A DNA stretch of 64,000 nucleotides from Spirosoma taeanense. GTDB lineage: Bacteria > Bacteroidota > Bacteroidia > Cytophagales > Spirosomataceae. The DNA is taken from the NCBI RefSeq assembly GCF_013127955.1, contig NZ_CP053435.1:3943001-4007000 (forward strand), in the 5' to 3' direction. The position numbers and the translations under genes were made by a program. This document shows positions 42,432 to 51,283 of the stretch, in pieces (within the stretch, counting starts at the first letter, position 1; the number at the start of each line of letters is the position of its first letter). Below the pieces are notes generated by a model. It did no database searches, had not been told where the DNA came from, and worked only from the letters and a program-made list of their open reading frames with translations.

Positions 42432-44372
42432 ATGTTGGTCTCTTTTCAATCATCTCATAAACCCGCAACGCTTGTGGTAAAGACGCATTCGCACAGAGTA
42501 AAACTCATTTTATTGCTTTGCATACTGGCATTGGGAGCCGGAGCCGCGCAGGCTCAGAGCCTTTACATGCCGCGCAACATCAAAAAAGCTTACCAGCAGG
42601 GTACGCGCTCAATGAATGGCCGGCCCGGCCCGAAGTACTGGCAGAATACGGCCCGCTACAACATCACCCTGACGGCTACGCCCCCGAGCCGCACCATCCG
42701 GGGCACCGAAGAGATTACGTATATCAATAACAGCCCCGACACGCTCCGGGCGCTTACGTTCAAGCTGTTTCTGAACAGTCATAAACCGGGCGCGGCCCGG
42801 CAGGGTGCCGTTTCGGAGAACTACCTGACCTCCGGTATCCACATCGACAAATACACCGAAAATAACGCGGCCGTGAATTGGCGGGACGCAGGTGCTGCGA
42901 CGGTCAGACAGACGGCGCTGAGGAAACCCCTGCTGCCCCGCGACTCGGTTAAGCTGTCATTCGACTGGCATTTTGACCTTTCGCTGGAAAGCGGCCGCGA
43001 GGGCGTACTCGATTCAACAACCTTTTTCCTGGCCTACTTCTATCCCCGCGTGGCGGTGTATGACGATTATTACGGCTGGGATCGAATGCCGTTTACCGAG
43101 GCTCAGGAGTTTTACAGCGATTTCAACGATTACGTCTTCACGGTCAATGTACCCAAAGATTATATCGTCTGGGCCACCGGCGATCTAAAGAACGCCGACG
43201 AGGTGCTGCAGCCAACGTATGCCCGGCGTCTGGCCGAGTCCATGCGAACCGATTCGCTCGTTCACGTCGCGACGCTTCAGGAGCTAAACGCCCGCAACGT
43301 AACCCGGCAGCAGCCCACAAACAGCTGGCGGTGGCAGGCTGGTTACGTTCCCGACATTGCCCTGTGCATCAGCAATCATTACGTCTGGGATGCATCGAGC
43401 GTGGTAGTTGATAAGAAAACAGGTCGGCGGGCGAGTGTGCAGGCCGCCTTTCTGGACAATGCCAACGACTTCCATCAGATGGTCAGTTTTGGGCGTCATT
43501 CGCTGGACTGGTTTTCCAACAACTGGCCCGGCATTCCCTATCCTTATCCCAAAACCACCGTCGTGCAGGGCTTTGCCGATATGGAATACCCCATGATGGT
43601 GAACGACGCCACGACGCAGGATCTGAATTTTTCGCGCTTTGTGGCCGAGCACGAGATTGCGCATACCTGGTTTCCATTCTATATGGGTATCAACGAAACC
43701 CGCTACGGGTTCATGGACGAGGGCTGGGCCACGGCGCTCGAATACCTGATCAGTCAGGCCGATCTGGGCAACGAAACGGCTACGAAGAACTTCCAGCAGT
43801 TTCGGGTAGACTACTGGAGCAAAGACCCATCGGCCGAGCAGGACCTGCCCATCGTAACGCCCGCCAACGTGCTGAGTGGGGCGGCTCTGGGTAATAATGA
43901 ATACGGCAAAGCAGCCATCGGGTATCTGGCCCTGAAAGACCTGCTGGGCGACGCACTGTTCAAAAAGTCACTCCACGAGTTTATGAACCGCTGGAACGGC
44001 AAGCACCCGACGCCCTGGGATATGTTCTATAGCTTCAATGACGCGTCGGGCCGGAATCTGAACTGGTTCTGGAACAACTGGTTCTTCAGCAACAACTATA
44101 TCGATCTGGCCATTCAGCAGGTTACGTCTTCGGCTACCCAGACAACAATCACGCTCCAGAACATTGGCGGTTACGTAGCGCCCGTCGACGTAGTTGTACA
44201 GTTTGCGGATGGCACGAAAGAAACGCATCACCAGACGCCGGCGATCTGGCAAACCAACCCAACGCAGGCCGTAGTAAAAATTCCCACCCGGAAGACAGTC
44301 CAGTCGATTACCCTGGAGGGCGGAATTTTCATGGACGCCGACGAAAGCAATAATAACTGGAAAGCGAAGTAA
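42432..44372 (+). CDS. M1-family metallopeptidase, exported
   Basis: The 646-residue protein begins with a signal peptide ending near AQAQ (about residue 43). The zinc site is complete: H407-E408-x2-H411 in AEHEIAHTW and Glu430 in MDEGWAT, 18 residues further. The usual exopeptidase motif GxMEN appears as FADMEYPMM, with tyrosine replacing asparagine, so specificity may differ from classic aminopeptidase N. The N-terminal beta domain (about 60-290) is normal and the large C-terminal helical domain is short. It probably digests peptides in the periplasm or at the surface. Confidence 0.92.
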   Translation: MLVSFQSSHKPATLVVKTHSHRVKLILLLCILALGAGAAQAQSLYMPRNIKKAYQQGTRSMNGRPGPKYWQNTARYNITLTATPPSRTIRGTEEITYINNSPDTLRALTFKLFLNSHKPGAARQGAVSENYLTSGIHIDKYTENNAAVNWRDAGAATVRQTALRKPLLPRDSVKLSFDWHFDLSLESGREGVLDSTTFFLAYFYPRVAVYDDYYGWDRMPFTEAQEFYSDFNDYVFTVNVPKDYIVWATGDLKNADEVLQPTYARRLAESMRTDSLVHVATLQELNARNVTRQQPTNSWRWQAGYVPDIALCISNHYVWDASSVVVDKKTGRRASVQAAFLDNANDFHQMVSFGRHSLDWFSNNWPGIPYPYPKTTVVQGFADMEYPMMVNDATTQDLNFSRFVAEHEIAHTWFPFYMGINETRYGFMDEGWATALEYLISQADLGNETATKNFQQFRVDYWSKDPSAEQDLPIVTPANVLSGAALGNNEYGKAAIGYLALKDLLGDALFKKSLHEFMNRWNGKHPTPWDMFYSFNDASGRNLNWFWNNWFFSNNYIDLAIQQVTSSATQTTITLQNIGGYVAPVDVVVQFADGTKETHHQTPAIWQTNPTQAVVKIPTRKTVQSITLEGGIFMDADESNNNWKAK

Positions 44373-45449
44373 CGCATTAACCAATAATAGAAACTCCGTA
44401 CCTCTAACTCATAACGCGCCGAGCTAGGGATACGGGGTTTTTCTTTATGATATAACGAAACATAACATAGAATAAGTATCGTAATACCTTGTGCACAAGA
44501 AGTATAGTTGCTACTTTTTCTCCCTTGGTCTAGCTGGAATATATGGCGGTTCTGGCAGATCTCGCTTTAAGCGATCAGGGTCTTGACGCTCAGGTACATT
44601 AGTTTCTCGCCAACGTTCTGGCTGGGTAGGAGTAGGTCGTTTAGGCTCATCATGTCGTTCTCGTTCCCTCTGTGGTTGTTCCATTGTTACTAGTTTTGAG
44701 ATTTAAGAATTTTTGGTAATCGGGTAAAGTTCGTTTTTCTAGAAAGTTAGGTTTCCAACTCGTTATAGAAGCGTCTAGCCTTTTGATCTCCTGCTCACAC
44801 TTTTTAAAATCAACAAAAAGGATTTTTGATGCTTTTTTTTCCTCTTTGATATGGCCTAGTAAACAATCATAATATAGCTTTTCAACTCGGTCAAAATGCT
44901 CTTTTAACTTCGCCTGAAGATCCAATAACTTCTCAAATCCCTCATCAGAAAGAACAATATTATTTTCAATAAGTGATATTAATTGTACAATACTGGTAAT
45001 GACGTAGGATGCTAGCAAAAATTTACCCTCTTTCCAAATTCCCCATCCTAAAATCCCCCTGTCGAAAAAACAAGAGTTATTAGCTTTACAGCCTTTCTAA
45101 GGCCCTTTTGCCAAGCAAGATTAACGCATGTATACTTATATTGATACTGATATCGGCACAAGTCCTCCCAAATACGATCTAAAATAGTCTCCATCAATAA
45201 GTCAGGAACTGGATAGCTTATATAAGTCAAATTTACTCTATATCCTTATTAGTAGCCCAAAAGAGCTATTTTAAAGACTGGCGAAATGTGTTTCTTCACT
45301 TTGAGGTTTGTCATTAATCAAAAAACACAAAGCAGATTTCGGGGAATTGCTTACTGTTTTGCAACTCTAAAAAATTTTATGTGCATTCTTGGTTTGTTTT
45401 TATTACTTATTTTCAGGATAATAGTCTGATTGATCGGATCCAATAAACC
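44373..45449. other. Gene-poor AT-rich gap
   Basis: A hairpin-like repeat with imperfect arms (44393-44405 and 44425-44437) followed by a T-rich run to about 44445 probably terminates the M1 peptidase transcript. Beyond it the DNA is visibly AT-rich. One 122-codon minus-strand frame is listed separately. A second, 60-codon frame at 45048-45230 lies upstream of it but shows no recognisable domain, and I do not list it as a gene. Confidence 0.45.
44650..45018 (-). CDS. Possible small helical protein of unknown function
   Basis: The 122-residue frame starts with a hydrophobic stretch (SYVITSIVQLISLIENNIVL) and continues as amphipathic helices with coiled-coil character (LLDLQAKLKEHFDRVEKLYYDCLLGHIKEEKK), then a polar tail rich in Thr and Asn. 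It lies in AT-rich DNA and I see no family. Codon use is plausible for an acquired gene, but coding status is uncertain. Confidence 0.35.
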   Translation of the reverse strand: MLASYVITSIVQLISLIENNIVLSDEGFEKLLDLQAKLKEHFDRVEKLYYDCLLGHIKEEKKASKILFVDFKKCEQEIKRLDASITSWKPNFLEKRTLPDYQKFLNLKTSNNGTTTEGTRTT

Positions 45450-46754
45450 TCAATTATCTACATCCCGGATTACCGGGCGAGAATCGTTGAGCCGTGTTTC
45501 GTAGATCATTCGAAACTCGCTCAGATCGGGCGCATACTGCCGTTTACGCTTCAGTTCATATTGGTAGATCGTCTGCCCTAACTGGTACAGAAACGGGTGA
45601 CCCACGCTTTCGTATTCATACTTGTCGTCGTTCAGGATGCCGTCGCGGTTGACGTAAATTGTGGCCGTCAGCATATACTCAACCTTGTTGGTAAAGTCGG
45701 CCACGTACGACGCATCGGTCAGAAAGCCGTAGGCCCAGCCAACTTTATTGAATACCCGCACGCACGCCGGCAACTGATGGTGTAGGCTATCCAGAAAGAA
45801 GAACTTTACGTAACTGTCATAGTACTGAGCCGCATCGTACTTGGGGTAATTTGTTTCGCCCGGAAACTGGGACAGGTATTGACGCACGAACTGGTAGTCA
45901 GCCTGGGTCAGCGCGAACCGCTGCACGGGTAGAACCGAGAGCGGAAACATCACCGATTGCAGTATCTGCTGAAAAGACTCCAGCGGAAGCTTATTACGGC
46001 CCGTAAAGTCAAACGGCTTGCGCACCAGACTGTCTTTCCCCACGACATACCCCCTCCCCAGCGTATCAATACGTCGCGCATCGAATGGGTCGGGGTTATA
46101 AGCTGGTGGCTGAGCGTAAAGAAGCTGGCCGGACGGACTTATGAACCGAACGGCATTGGTATGCCGGTTTTCGTCGGGGCTCATCCGCACGAACCGGTGC
46201 GTAATGCGCGTATCCCGGTAGCCTTTGGCGTGCAGCGACCGGTTGATTTCCTGCTGACCCACAAACTCATACATTCGGCTGTAGGCATCATTATCGCTCA
46301 CCAGAAATGCTTTTTTGATGAAATGGGCAATAGATGGATACCCACTCTGCGCCGTCGTATCGGTCCATTCTTTGGTCTGCTTTGCGTAGGAACTGTCGAA
46401 CTGCATCGCCGTAAATTTGTCTACCTGCGGCCGGTTCAGGCGATTCAGCTTTTCGAGGGCGAGCAGTGCCAGCGGCAGTTTCACCGTTGACGCCGGGTTG
46501 AAATACTGCGTGCTGTCGACGTTAACATAATAATTCCGGAATGATGGCCGATTTTGCCGGTCGCGATTGATCTGGGTGTAGATGATCTGGAGCCGATAAA
46601 TCTCCGGATGCTGAATGACATTCTGAAAAATGGGGTTTTGGTTGTTCGCAAACAGTTTGGTCAGGAAGCTGTCCGTTCGGGCCTGGCCGTAACCCGTTGT
46701 TGCCAATACACCGACCAGCAACACGCCAGCCAGGTAGTTTAGAAAGTTCTGCAT
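45450..46754 (-). CDS. Beta-lactamase-like serine hydrolase, exported
   Basis: The 434-residue protein has a signal peptide (ending near GYGQA) and a penicillin-binding-like SxxK motif, S89-T-V-K92, in NPASTVKLPLALLALEKL. A likely SxN-type element is in the SDNDAYSRMYEF block. The class A beta-lactamase domain is followed by an unusually long C-terminal part. True beta-lactamase activity should not be assumed: such proteins in Bacteroidota often act on cell-wall peptides. The ATG at 46754 is used; the upstream TTG start is less likely. A minus-strand TATCTTG box lies six bases before the ATG. Confidence 0.82.
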   Translation of the reverse strand: MQNFLNYLAGVLLVGVLATTGYGQARTDSFLTKLFANNQNPIFQNVIQHPEIYRLQIIYTQINRDRQNRPSFRNYYVNVDSTQYFNPASTVKLPLALLALEKLNRLNRPQVDKFTAMQFDSSYAKQTKEWTDTTAQSGYPSIAHFIKKAFLVSDNDAYSRMYEFVGQQEINRSLHAKGYRDTRITHRFVRMSPDENRHTNAVRFISPSGQLLYAQPPAYNPDPFDARRIDTLGRGYVVGKDSLVRKPFDFTGRNKLPLESFQQILQSVMFPLSVLPVQRFALTQADYQFVRQYLSQFPGETNYPKYDAAQYYDSYVKFFFLDSLHHQLPACVRVFNKVGWAYGFLTDASYVADFTNKVEYMLTATIYVNRDGILNDDKYEYESVGHPFLYQLGQTIYQYELKRKRQYAPDLSEFRMIYETRLNDSRPVIRDVDN

Positions 46755-46770
46755 GGCCAACAAGATACAA

Positions 46771-46801
46771 AAAAGGGCTTCACTGCACGTAAAGCCCTTT
46801 T
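46771..46801 (-). terminator. Rho-independent terminator of the M61 peptidase gene
   Basis: On the minus strand a 10-bp stem (46801-46792 with 46780-46771) and an 11-base loop is followed by a run of T. It lies 24 bases after the M61 stop at 46825 and just before the start of the serine hydrolase gene. Confidence 0.75.
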
Positions 46802-46824
46802 CCAGAGTAACAGAAACGTCCTGC

Positions 46825-48621
46825 TTATAAATTCTTCATCCAGATTTCCCGAAGCTGTAACTGCTGCGGACTGGCCTGCGGATCAGGCTCGAACTTGTAG
46901 CGCAGAACAAGCTCTTTTTCCAGAACGGGCGTTTTTACGACCATCTCCTTGCCATTCCGGCGAACGGTCAGGTCGTAGGTATCGCCCGGTTTCAGCTGCA
47001 TCAGTTCGCCCTGAATGGTACGTATACCCTCCATCGTTACGGGCTGCTGGTTATAGGCCACCCATTCGTCGTTTTCCTGCAAACCGGCTTTGACTAAGGC
47101 CGAATCCAGTTTGGTCAGATAAAATTTGTTGTCGTTAAACGCTGGCCGCATTCCAATCGTCGGTGTTTTCTGGCCCGTATTCACCGCCGGGGTGTACATA
47201 ATACCGAGTTTACCGTAATACTCCTTAAACGGCAGCGGCTCGGTTGCTTTTACGTACCGGTTGAAGAAATCGCCAATCTCCGGGTACGTCTTCTGAGTGA
47301 AGATGGTGAAGAACTCTTTCTCCGGAAACGCTTTGTTCGGTCCATACAGAGAGGCCAGTTCGTTGATGACTTCCCGCAGCCCCCGTTTGCCATTCGAGAG
47401 TTCGAGCAGACGAATATCCAGCAAACTAGCTACCAGGGCCCCACGTGCGTAGATGTTGCCGTACTGCCGCTGGCCCTCGTCGGTATAACAGGTCAGGCCC
47501 AGGTTGCTCAGGCTGTAGGTGGTATCCAAGCTTTTATCGTAAGCAATTTTTTGGGTCAGCTCGTCGAGATACGTAGGCAGGTCCATAATCTTGCCACGCA
47601 ACTGCATGGCGTCGCTGGCCCATTCGGTTACGCCTTCGTAAAGCCACAGGTGCTCCGACGGCGTTGGCGTTACGAAGTTAAACTGCTCAATCACTTCGCT
47701 GTGAATGTTCAGTGGCGTAACGACGTGGAAGAATTCATGCGCGGCAATCGACGTAATGTTGTCGGCCAGTTTCTTCGTAAACTCATCCTCCCGCATGACG
47801 TACTCCGAGCTATAGGAATGCTCCCAGGCACCCCAGTCCTGATCTTCGAAATGGTACAGGAACGTATAGCGCTTGACGGGCAACTGTTTTAGAAATTGAC
47901 CGGCCGCGTTGAGCATGGCCTGCATATTATCGAGCAGTTGGTTCGACTTCACCTTATCGCTCTTGGAATAGGTGTAGACGTCAATCTGAGCCCCGGCAAC
48001 GGTGGTGCTGGCTTTGGTCAGCCGACCCAGCAGGATGGGCGAATCAACAATCCGGTCGTAGTTGGCCGCGGAGAAATTGCCTTTCGCATTTTTGTCCAGG
48101 GCCGTACCAACGGTCCACTCCATCGGGTAATTCAGCTTCACTTCAATGGGAGCCGCCTGCATTCCGCTCGGGAAACCAAACACGCCCTGACCGTTGATGA
48201 GGACATGGTCGTTTTCGATGGACGTACCGCACATGTTATACGGCTTGTGTTCGTTCACGGGCGTGTCCCAGGTTTCGGCGATACTGTATTGAATCGTCCT
48301 GACGGCCTGGGGCTGATCCAGCTTCCACTGGTTGGTTGACACCTGCTGGGTTTTGAGTTCGCGGCCTTTGGCGTCGAGCGCTTTGAAGGAACGGACGTAA
48401 CGGCCAATGTCCATGATCTGATACGTACCGGGTGCCGTAGCGGCAAACTGGTAAACGGCATTGTCGGCCGTCAGGCCGTTGACCCGTAAGGTTACCTTAA
48501 ACTGGTCGTCGGCGCGGTCGTTGAGGTTTACTTCATACACCAGGGGCGTAGTGGGCTTCGCCACCACGGCTGGCGAAACAAAGGCAGTGGCGGCTAAAAA
48601 AAGAAGGTGTGCTATCTTCAT
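46825..48621 (-). CDS. M61-family peptidase (glycyl aminopeptidase-like) with PDZ domain
   Basis: The 598-residue protein has a signal peptide (ending near VVAKP), an N-terminal beta domain, a zinc site H295-E296-x2-H299 in AAHEFFHVVTP with the third ligand Glu in the LYEGVTEW block, and a C-terminal PDZ-like domain (GLQENDEWVAYNQQPVTMEGI). M61 enzymes prefer glycine or alanine at the N-terminus of peptides. It is exported, so it probably acts on periplasmic peptides. It ends at a clear terminator. Confidence 0.9.
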   Translation of the reverse strand: MKIAHLLFLAATAFVSPAVVAKPTTPLVYEVNLNDRADDQFKVTLRVNGLTADNAVYQFAATAPGTYQIMDIGRYVRSFKALDAKGRELKTQQVSTNQWKLDQPQAVRTIQYSIAETWDTPVNEHKPYNMCGTSIENDHVLINGQGVFGFPSGMQAAPIEVKLNYPMEWTVGTALDKNAKGNFSAANYDRIVDSPILLGRLTKASTTVAGAQIDVYTYSKSDKVKSNQLLDNMQAMLNAAGQFLKQLPVKRYTFLYHFEDQDWGAWEHSYSSEYVMREDEFTKKLADNITSIAAHEFFHVVTPLNIHSEVIEQFNFVTPTPSEHLWLYEGVTEWASDAMQLRGKIMDLPTYLDELTQKIAYDKSLDTTYSLSNLGLTCYTDEGQRQYGNIYARGALVASLLDIRLLELSNGKRGLREVINELASLYGPNKAFPEKEFFTIFTQKTYPEIGDFFNRYVKATEPLPFKEYYGKLGIMYTPAVNTGQKTPTIGMRPAFNDNKFYLTKLDSALVKAGLQENDEWVAYNQQPVTMEGIRTIQGELMQLKPGDTYDLTVRRNGKEMVVKTPVLEKELVLRYKFEPDPQASPQQLQLREIWMKNL

Positions 48622-48764
48622 AAAGACGTTTCGGATCGAATGAAAGACAATAAGATAGTTGATTCTGGTATACTACCGAACGCAGATGGTGTTTACGGAA
48701 GTATTCAGGGATAAGCGGTACGTAACGGTTTTTCTGTATTCCTTTTTGGCAGTAATCGGCAACC

Positions 48765-49790
48765 CTAACTCGATAGACTCAGCACGATTTTGGCATGTTG
48801 ACCGCGACAGGCCATTTCCAGCGCATTGGGCAGCCGATCGAAGGATTCTTTCGCCGAAATGATCTGGCCGGGCCTCAGAAAGCCCGATTCAATCAGAGCA
48901 ATTGTACGCCGGAAGTCAACGGGATGGTCGTAAATGATTGAGGTCAGGATGGTAATTCCTTGACGGGTAATGCTGAATTCGGAGAGGTTGCTTAACCCAT
49001 CGGCCAGCCCCGCCACAACCACGTAAGAGCCGCGCGGAGCCGCTTCCAGAGCCATTGTGAAGGCCGGTGCCGCGCCCGCACATTCAAAGACGGTATGCAC
49101 CGAGGCATCTTTCCAGATTTGCGCTATCTGCGCGGTCGTCGTGCTGGCGTCAACCGGCACCGCGCCCAACTCAACGGCCCGGTCCACTTTTTCCTGCACC
49201 CGGTCATAGGCCAGCACCTTGTAGCCCATCCGCACGGCCAGATAGGCCACCAGCAACCCGATAGCGCCCATGCCAACCACGGCAACTGGATCGCCCGGCC
49301 GGGCCGGCGACGTAAACAAGGTATGCAGGGCTACGGCCGTTGGCTCTATGACCACCGCGTCATCATCACTGACCGCGTCGGGAACGCGCCACACAAAGTG
49401 TTCCGGTGCCAGAGCGTAATCGGCAAAGCAGCCCGTCTCGCGTACGCCAAAAATGCGCTTGTTCGGGCAGATATTCCCACGTCCCTGCCAGCAGAAATCG
49501 CAGTGACCACAGGGAAAATTAGGTTCGATAACCACCCGATCACCAACCTGGAGCTGGCTGACACCTTCGCCCGTTTTATCGACGTAACCCAACCCTTCGT
49601 GCCCAATCACCAACGGAAAAAGCAGGTCAGGCCGGTGACCCTGAAAAATCGATACATCGGAGCCACAGATACCTACCGCTTTCATGCGGATTCTGACTTC
49701 GCCGGGGCCGGGCTCCGGTATGGTCTGCTGTCGAATAGCAATTGCTCCGGGGGCCGTCAGGACACCCGCCCGCATATAACCTTCACTCAT
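48765..49790 (-). CDS. Zinc-dependent medium-chain alcohol dehydrogenase (sorbitol/idonate type)
   Basis: The 341-residue protein has the catalytic zinc ligands C and H in ICGSDVSIFQGH and IGHEGLGYV, the structural zinc cysteines in CGHCDFCWQGRGNIC, and a Rossmann NAD-binding fold (VVGMGAIGLLVAYLAV). This subfamily oxidises polyols and sugar acids such as sorbitol, L-idonate and L-fucose-derived substrates. It is last in a three-gene minus-strand group with an ExuT-like transporter and a GH95 enzyme, which suggests a role in catabolising the sugar released by the latter. Confidence 0.88.
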   Translation of the reverse strand: MSEGYMRAGVLTAPGAIAIRQQTIPEPGPGEVRIRMKAVGICGSDVSIFQGHRPDLLFPLVIGHEGLGYVDKTGEGVSQLQVGDRVVIEPNFPCGHCDFCWQGRGNICPNKRIFGVRETGCFADYALAPEHFVWRVPDAVSDDDAVVIEPTAVALHTLFTSPARPGDPVAVVGMGAIGLLVAYLAVRMGYKVLAYDRVQEKVDRAVELGAVPVDASTTTAQIAQIWKDASVHTVFECAGAAPAFTMALEAAPRGSYVVVAGLADGLSNLSEFSITRQGITILTSIIYDHPVDFRRTIALIESGFLRPGQIISAKESFDRLPNALEMACRGQHAKIVLSLSS

Positions 49791-49842
49791 TAAAATTCAA
49801 TCATTTAACTATATGTCTGGTAGCTTTATCTAACCATTCGGT

Positions 49843-51198
49843 TCAAATCGGCAGGGCAGCCTCGTTGGGCTGATCGGCGGGGAGTTTCACCGGTTTGAGA
49901 ACGGGTAAAACAACATGAATGACAAGCAGACCAATCAGATACGAACAACTGGCAAAGATAAACATGGGCCGGTAGCCAAACAGCGCCACAATATAACCCG
50001 TTGCTGCGGCAACGCCCATGCTGGTTATACCGCCGAAAAAACTGCCCAGGCCCGTCGCCATAGCAACCGAATTACTCGGAAACAGGGTAGCGGCCATGGC
50101 GAATACGTTCGTCGACCAGCCCTGATGGGCAGCCATCGCCAGCGCCAGTAGCGTCACCATCAGCGTAAAACTGTGCATCGACGAGGTCAGGTAAACAGGC
50201 GTAATGGCGAGCGCACAGGTCAGTAGGGTTAGTTTGCGCGCCCGATTCTCGCTCCAGCCGTACCTGATCAGTCGCGTCGCCATCCAGCCAAAGAAGATGC
50301 TGCCCAGATCAGATGCCACGTAAATGATGAGGAAAGTCAGGCCGAAGTTTTTAAGATCCAGCTTGTGATCCAGCAGACTGTTGGTACTCAGAAAATCAGG
50401 TAGCCAGGTCAGGTAAAAGAACCAGACCGGATCGGCGAAGATTTTCCCAAAGATGAACACCCAGGTTTGCCGGTAGCGAAGCAGTTCTTTCCACGAAAGC
50501 CGGTTTGTTTCGCCGGTTGGCGCGTCGTCCGACTGGTCCTGTGAAATATACGCATACTCAGCTGGTGTCAGCGTCCGCTTTTCTTCGGGTCGGGCATAGC
50601 TCGCCCACCAGAGAACAAACATCAGGACGCCCAGAACAGCCGACACCAGAAACGATACCCGCCAGCCGTATTGCTGCACCAGCACCGGAATCAGCAGGGC
50701 CGTAACGATGACGCCCATGTTTGAGCCCGCGTTCAGAATACCGGTAGCGGTGGAGCGCTCGGCTTTCGGGAACCACTCCGAAATGGCTTTTATAGCCGAG
50801 GGGAAATTGGCTGATTCGCCAAGTCCAAGCAGCGCCCGAACGAGTTTGAACTGACCTACCGTTGACACAAAGGCGGAGGCAATACTGGCCACGCTCCAGA
50901 CCGCAATGCCTACCGCAAAGCCTTTCTTGGTTCCAATCCGGTCAATCAGCCAGCCAACAACCAGAAAGCCAATGGCGTAAGCGGCTTTGAACGCCGAGTC
51001 GATCAGGCCCATCTGAATACGAAACAGCTTCAGGTGCTCATCCGTCAGGAGCGTATCCGGGGCCAAGCCGAGCAGGGTTTTCTTGAACCCTTCATCCGTC
51101 ATGACGAACGACAGAGCCTGCCGGTCTACGTAATTAATCGTCGTGACCAGAAACAGGAGAGCAATGATTCTCCACCGATAATTTTCTTTCATCAGCAT
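49843..51198 (-). CDS. MFS sugar-acid transporter (ExuT-like)
   Basis: The 451-residue protein has twelve membrane segments and the ACS-family opening TTINYVDRQALSFVM followed by GWLIDRIGTKKG. It is a paralogue of the transporter at 14087. It lies between the GH95 gene and the dehydrogenase gene, with gaps of 85 and 52 bases, so it likely imports the product of that pathway, possibly a deoxy sugar or its acid. The ligand cannot be predicted from sequence. Confidence 0.87.
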   Translation of the reverse strand: MLMKENYRWRIIALLFLVTTINYVDRQALSFVMTDEGFKKTLLGLAPDTLLTDEHLKLFRIQMGLIDSAFKAAYAIGFLVVGWLIDRIGTKKGFAVGIAVWSVASIASAFVSTVGQFKLVRALLGLGESANFPSAIKAISEWFPKAERSTATGILNAGSNMGVIVTALLIPVLVQQYGWRVSFLVSAVLGVLMFVLWWASYARPEEKRTLTPAEYAYISQDQSDDAPTGETNRLSWKELLRYRQTWVFIFGKIFADPVWFFYLTWLPDFLSTNSLLDHKLDLKNFGLTFLIIYVASDLGSIFFGWMATRLIRYGWSENRARKLTLLTCALAITPVYLTSSMHSFTLMVTLLALAMAAHQGWSTNVFAMAATLFPSNSVAMATGLGSFFGGITSMGVAAATGYIVALFGYRPMFIFASCSYLIGLLVIHVVLPVLKPVKLPADQPNEAALPI

Positions 51199-51283
51199 AC
51201 GCTGTTCTATATTCCGCTAGCGTTAAAAGCCCGCCGTTCCTGACATTACGCAGTACTACAGAAGGAGGCCAACGTAAGGATTT

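Noticed and set aside
45048-45230. 60-codon minus-strand frame in the AT-rich gap
   Set aside because: It is short, has no motif, and only the neighbouring 122-codon frame shows any structural pattern.
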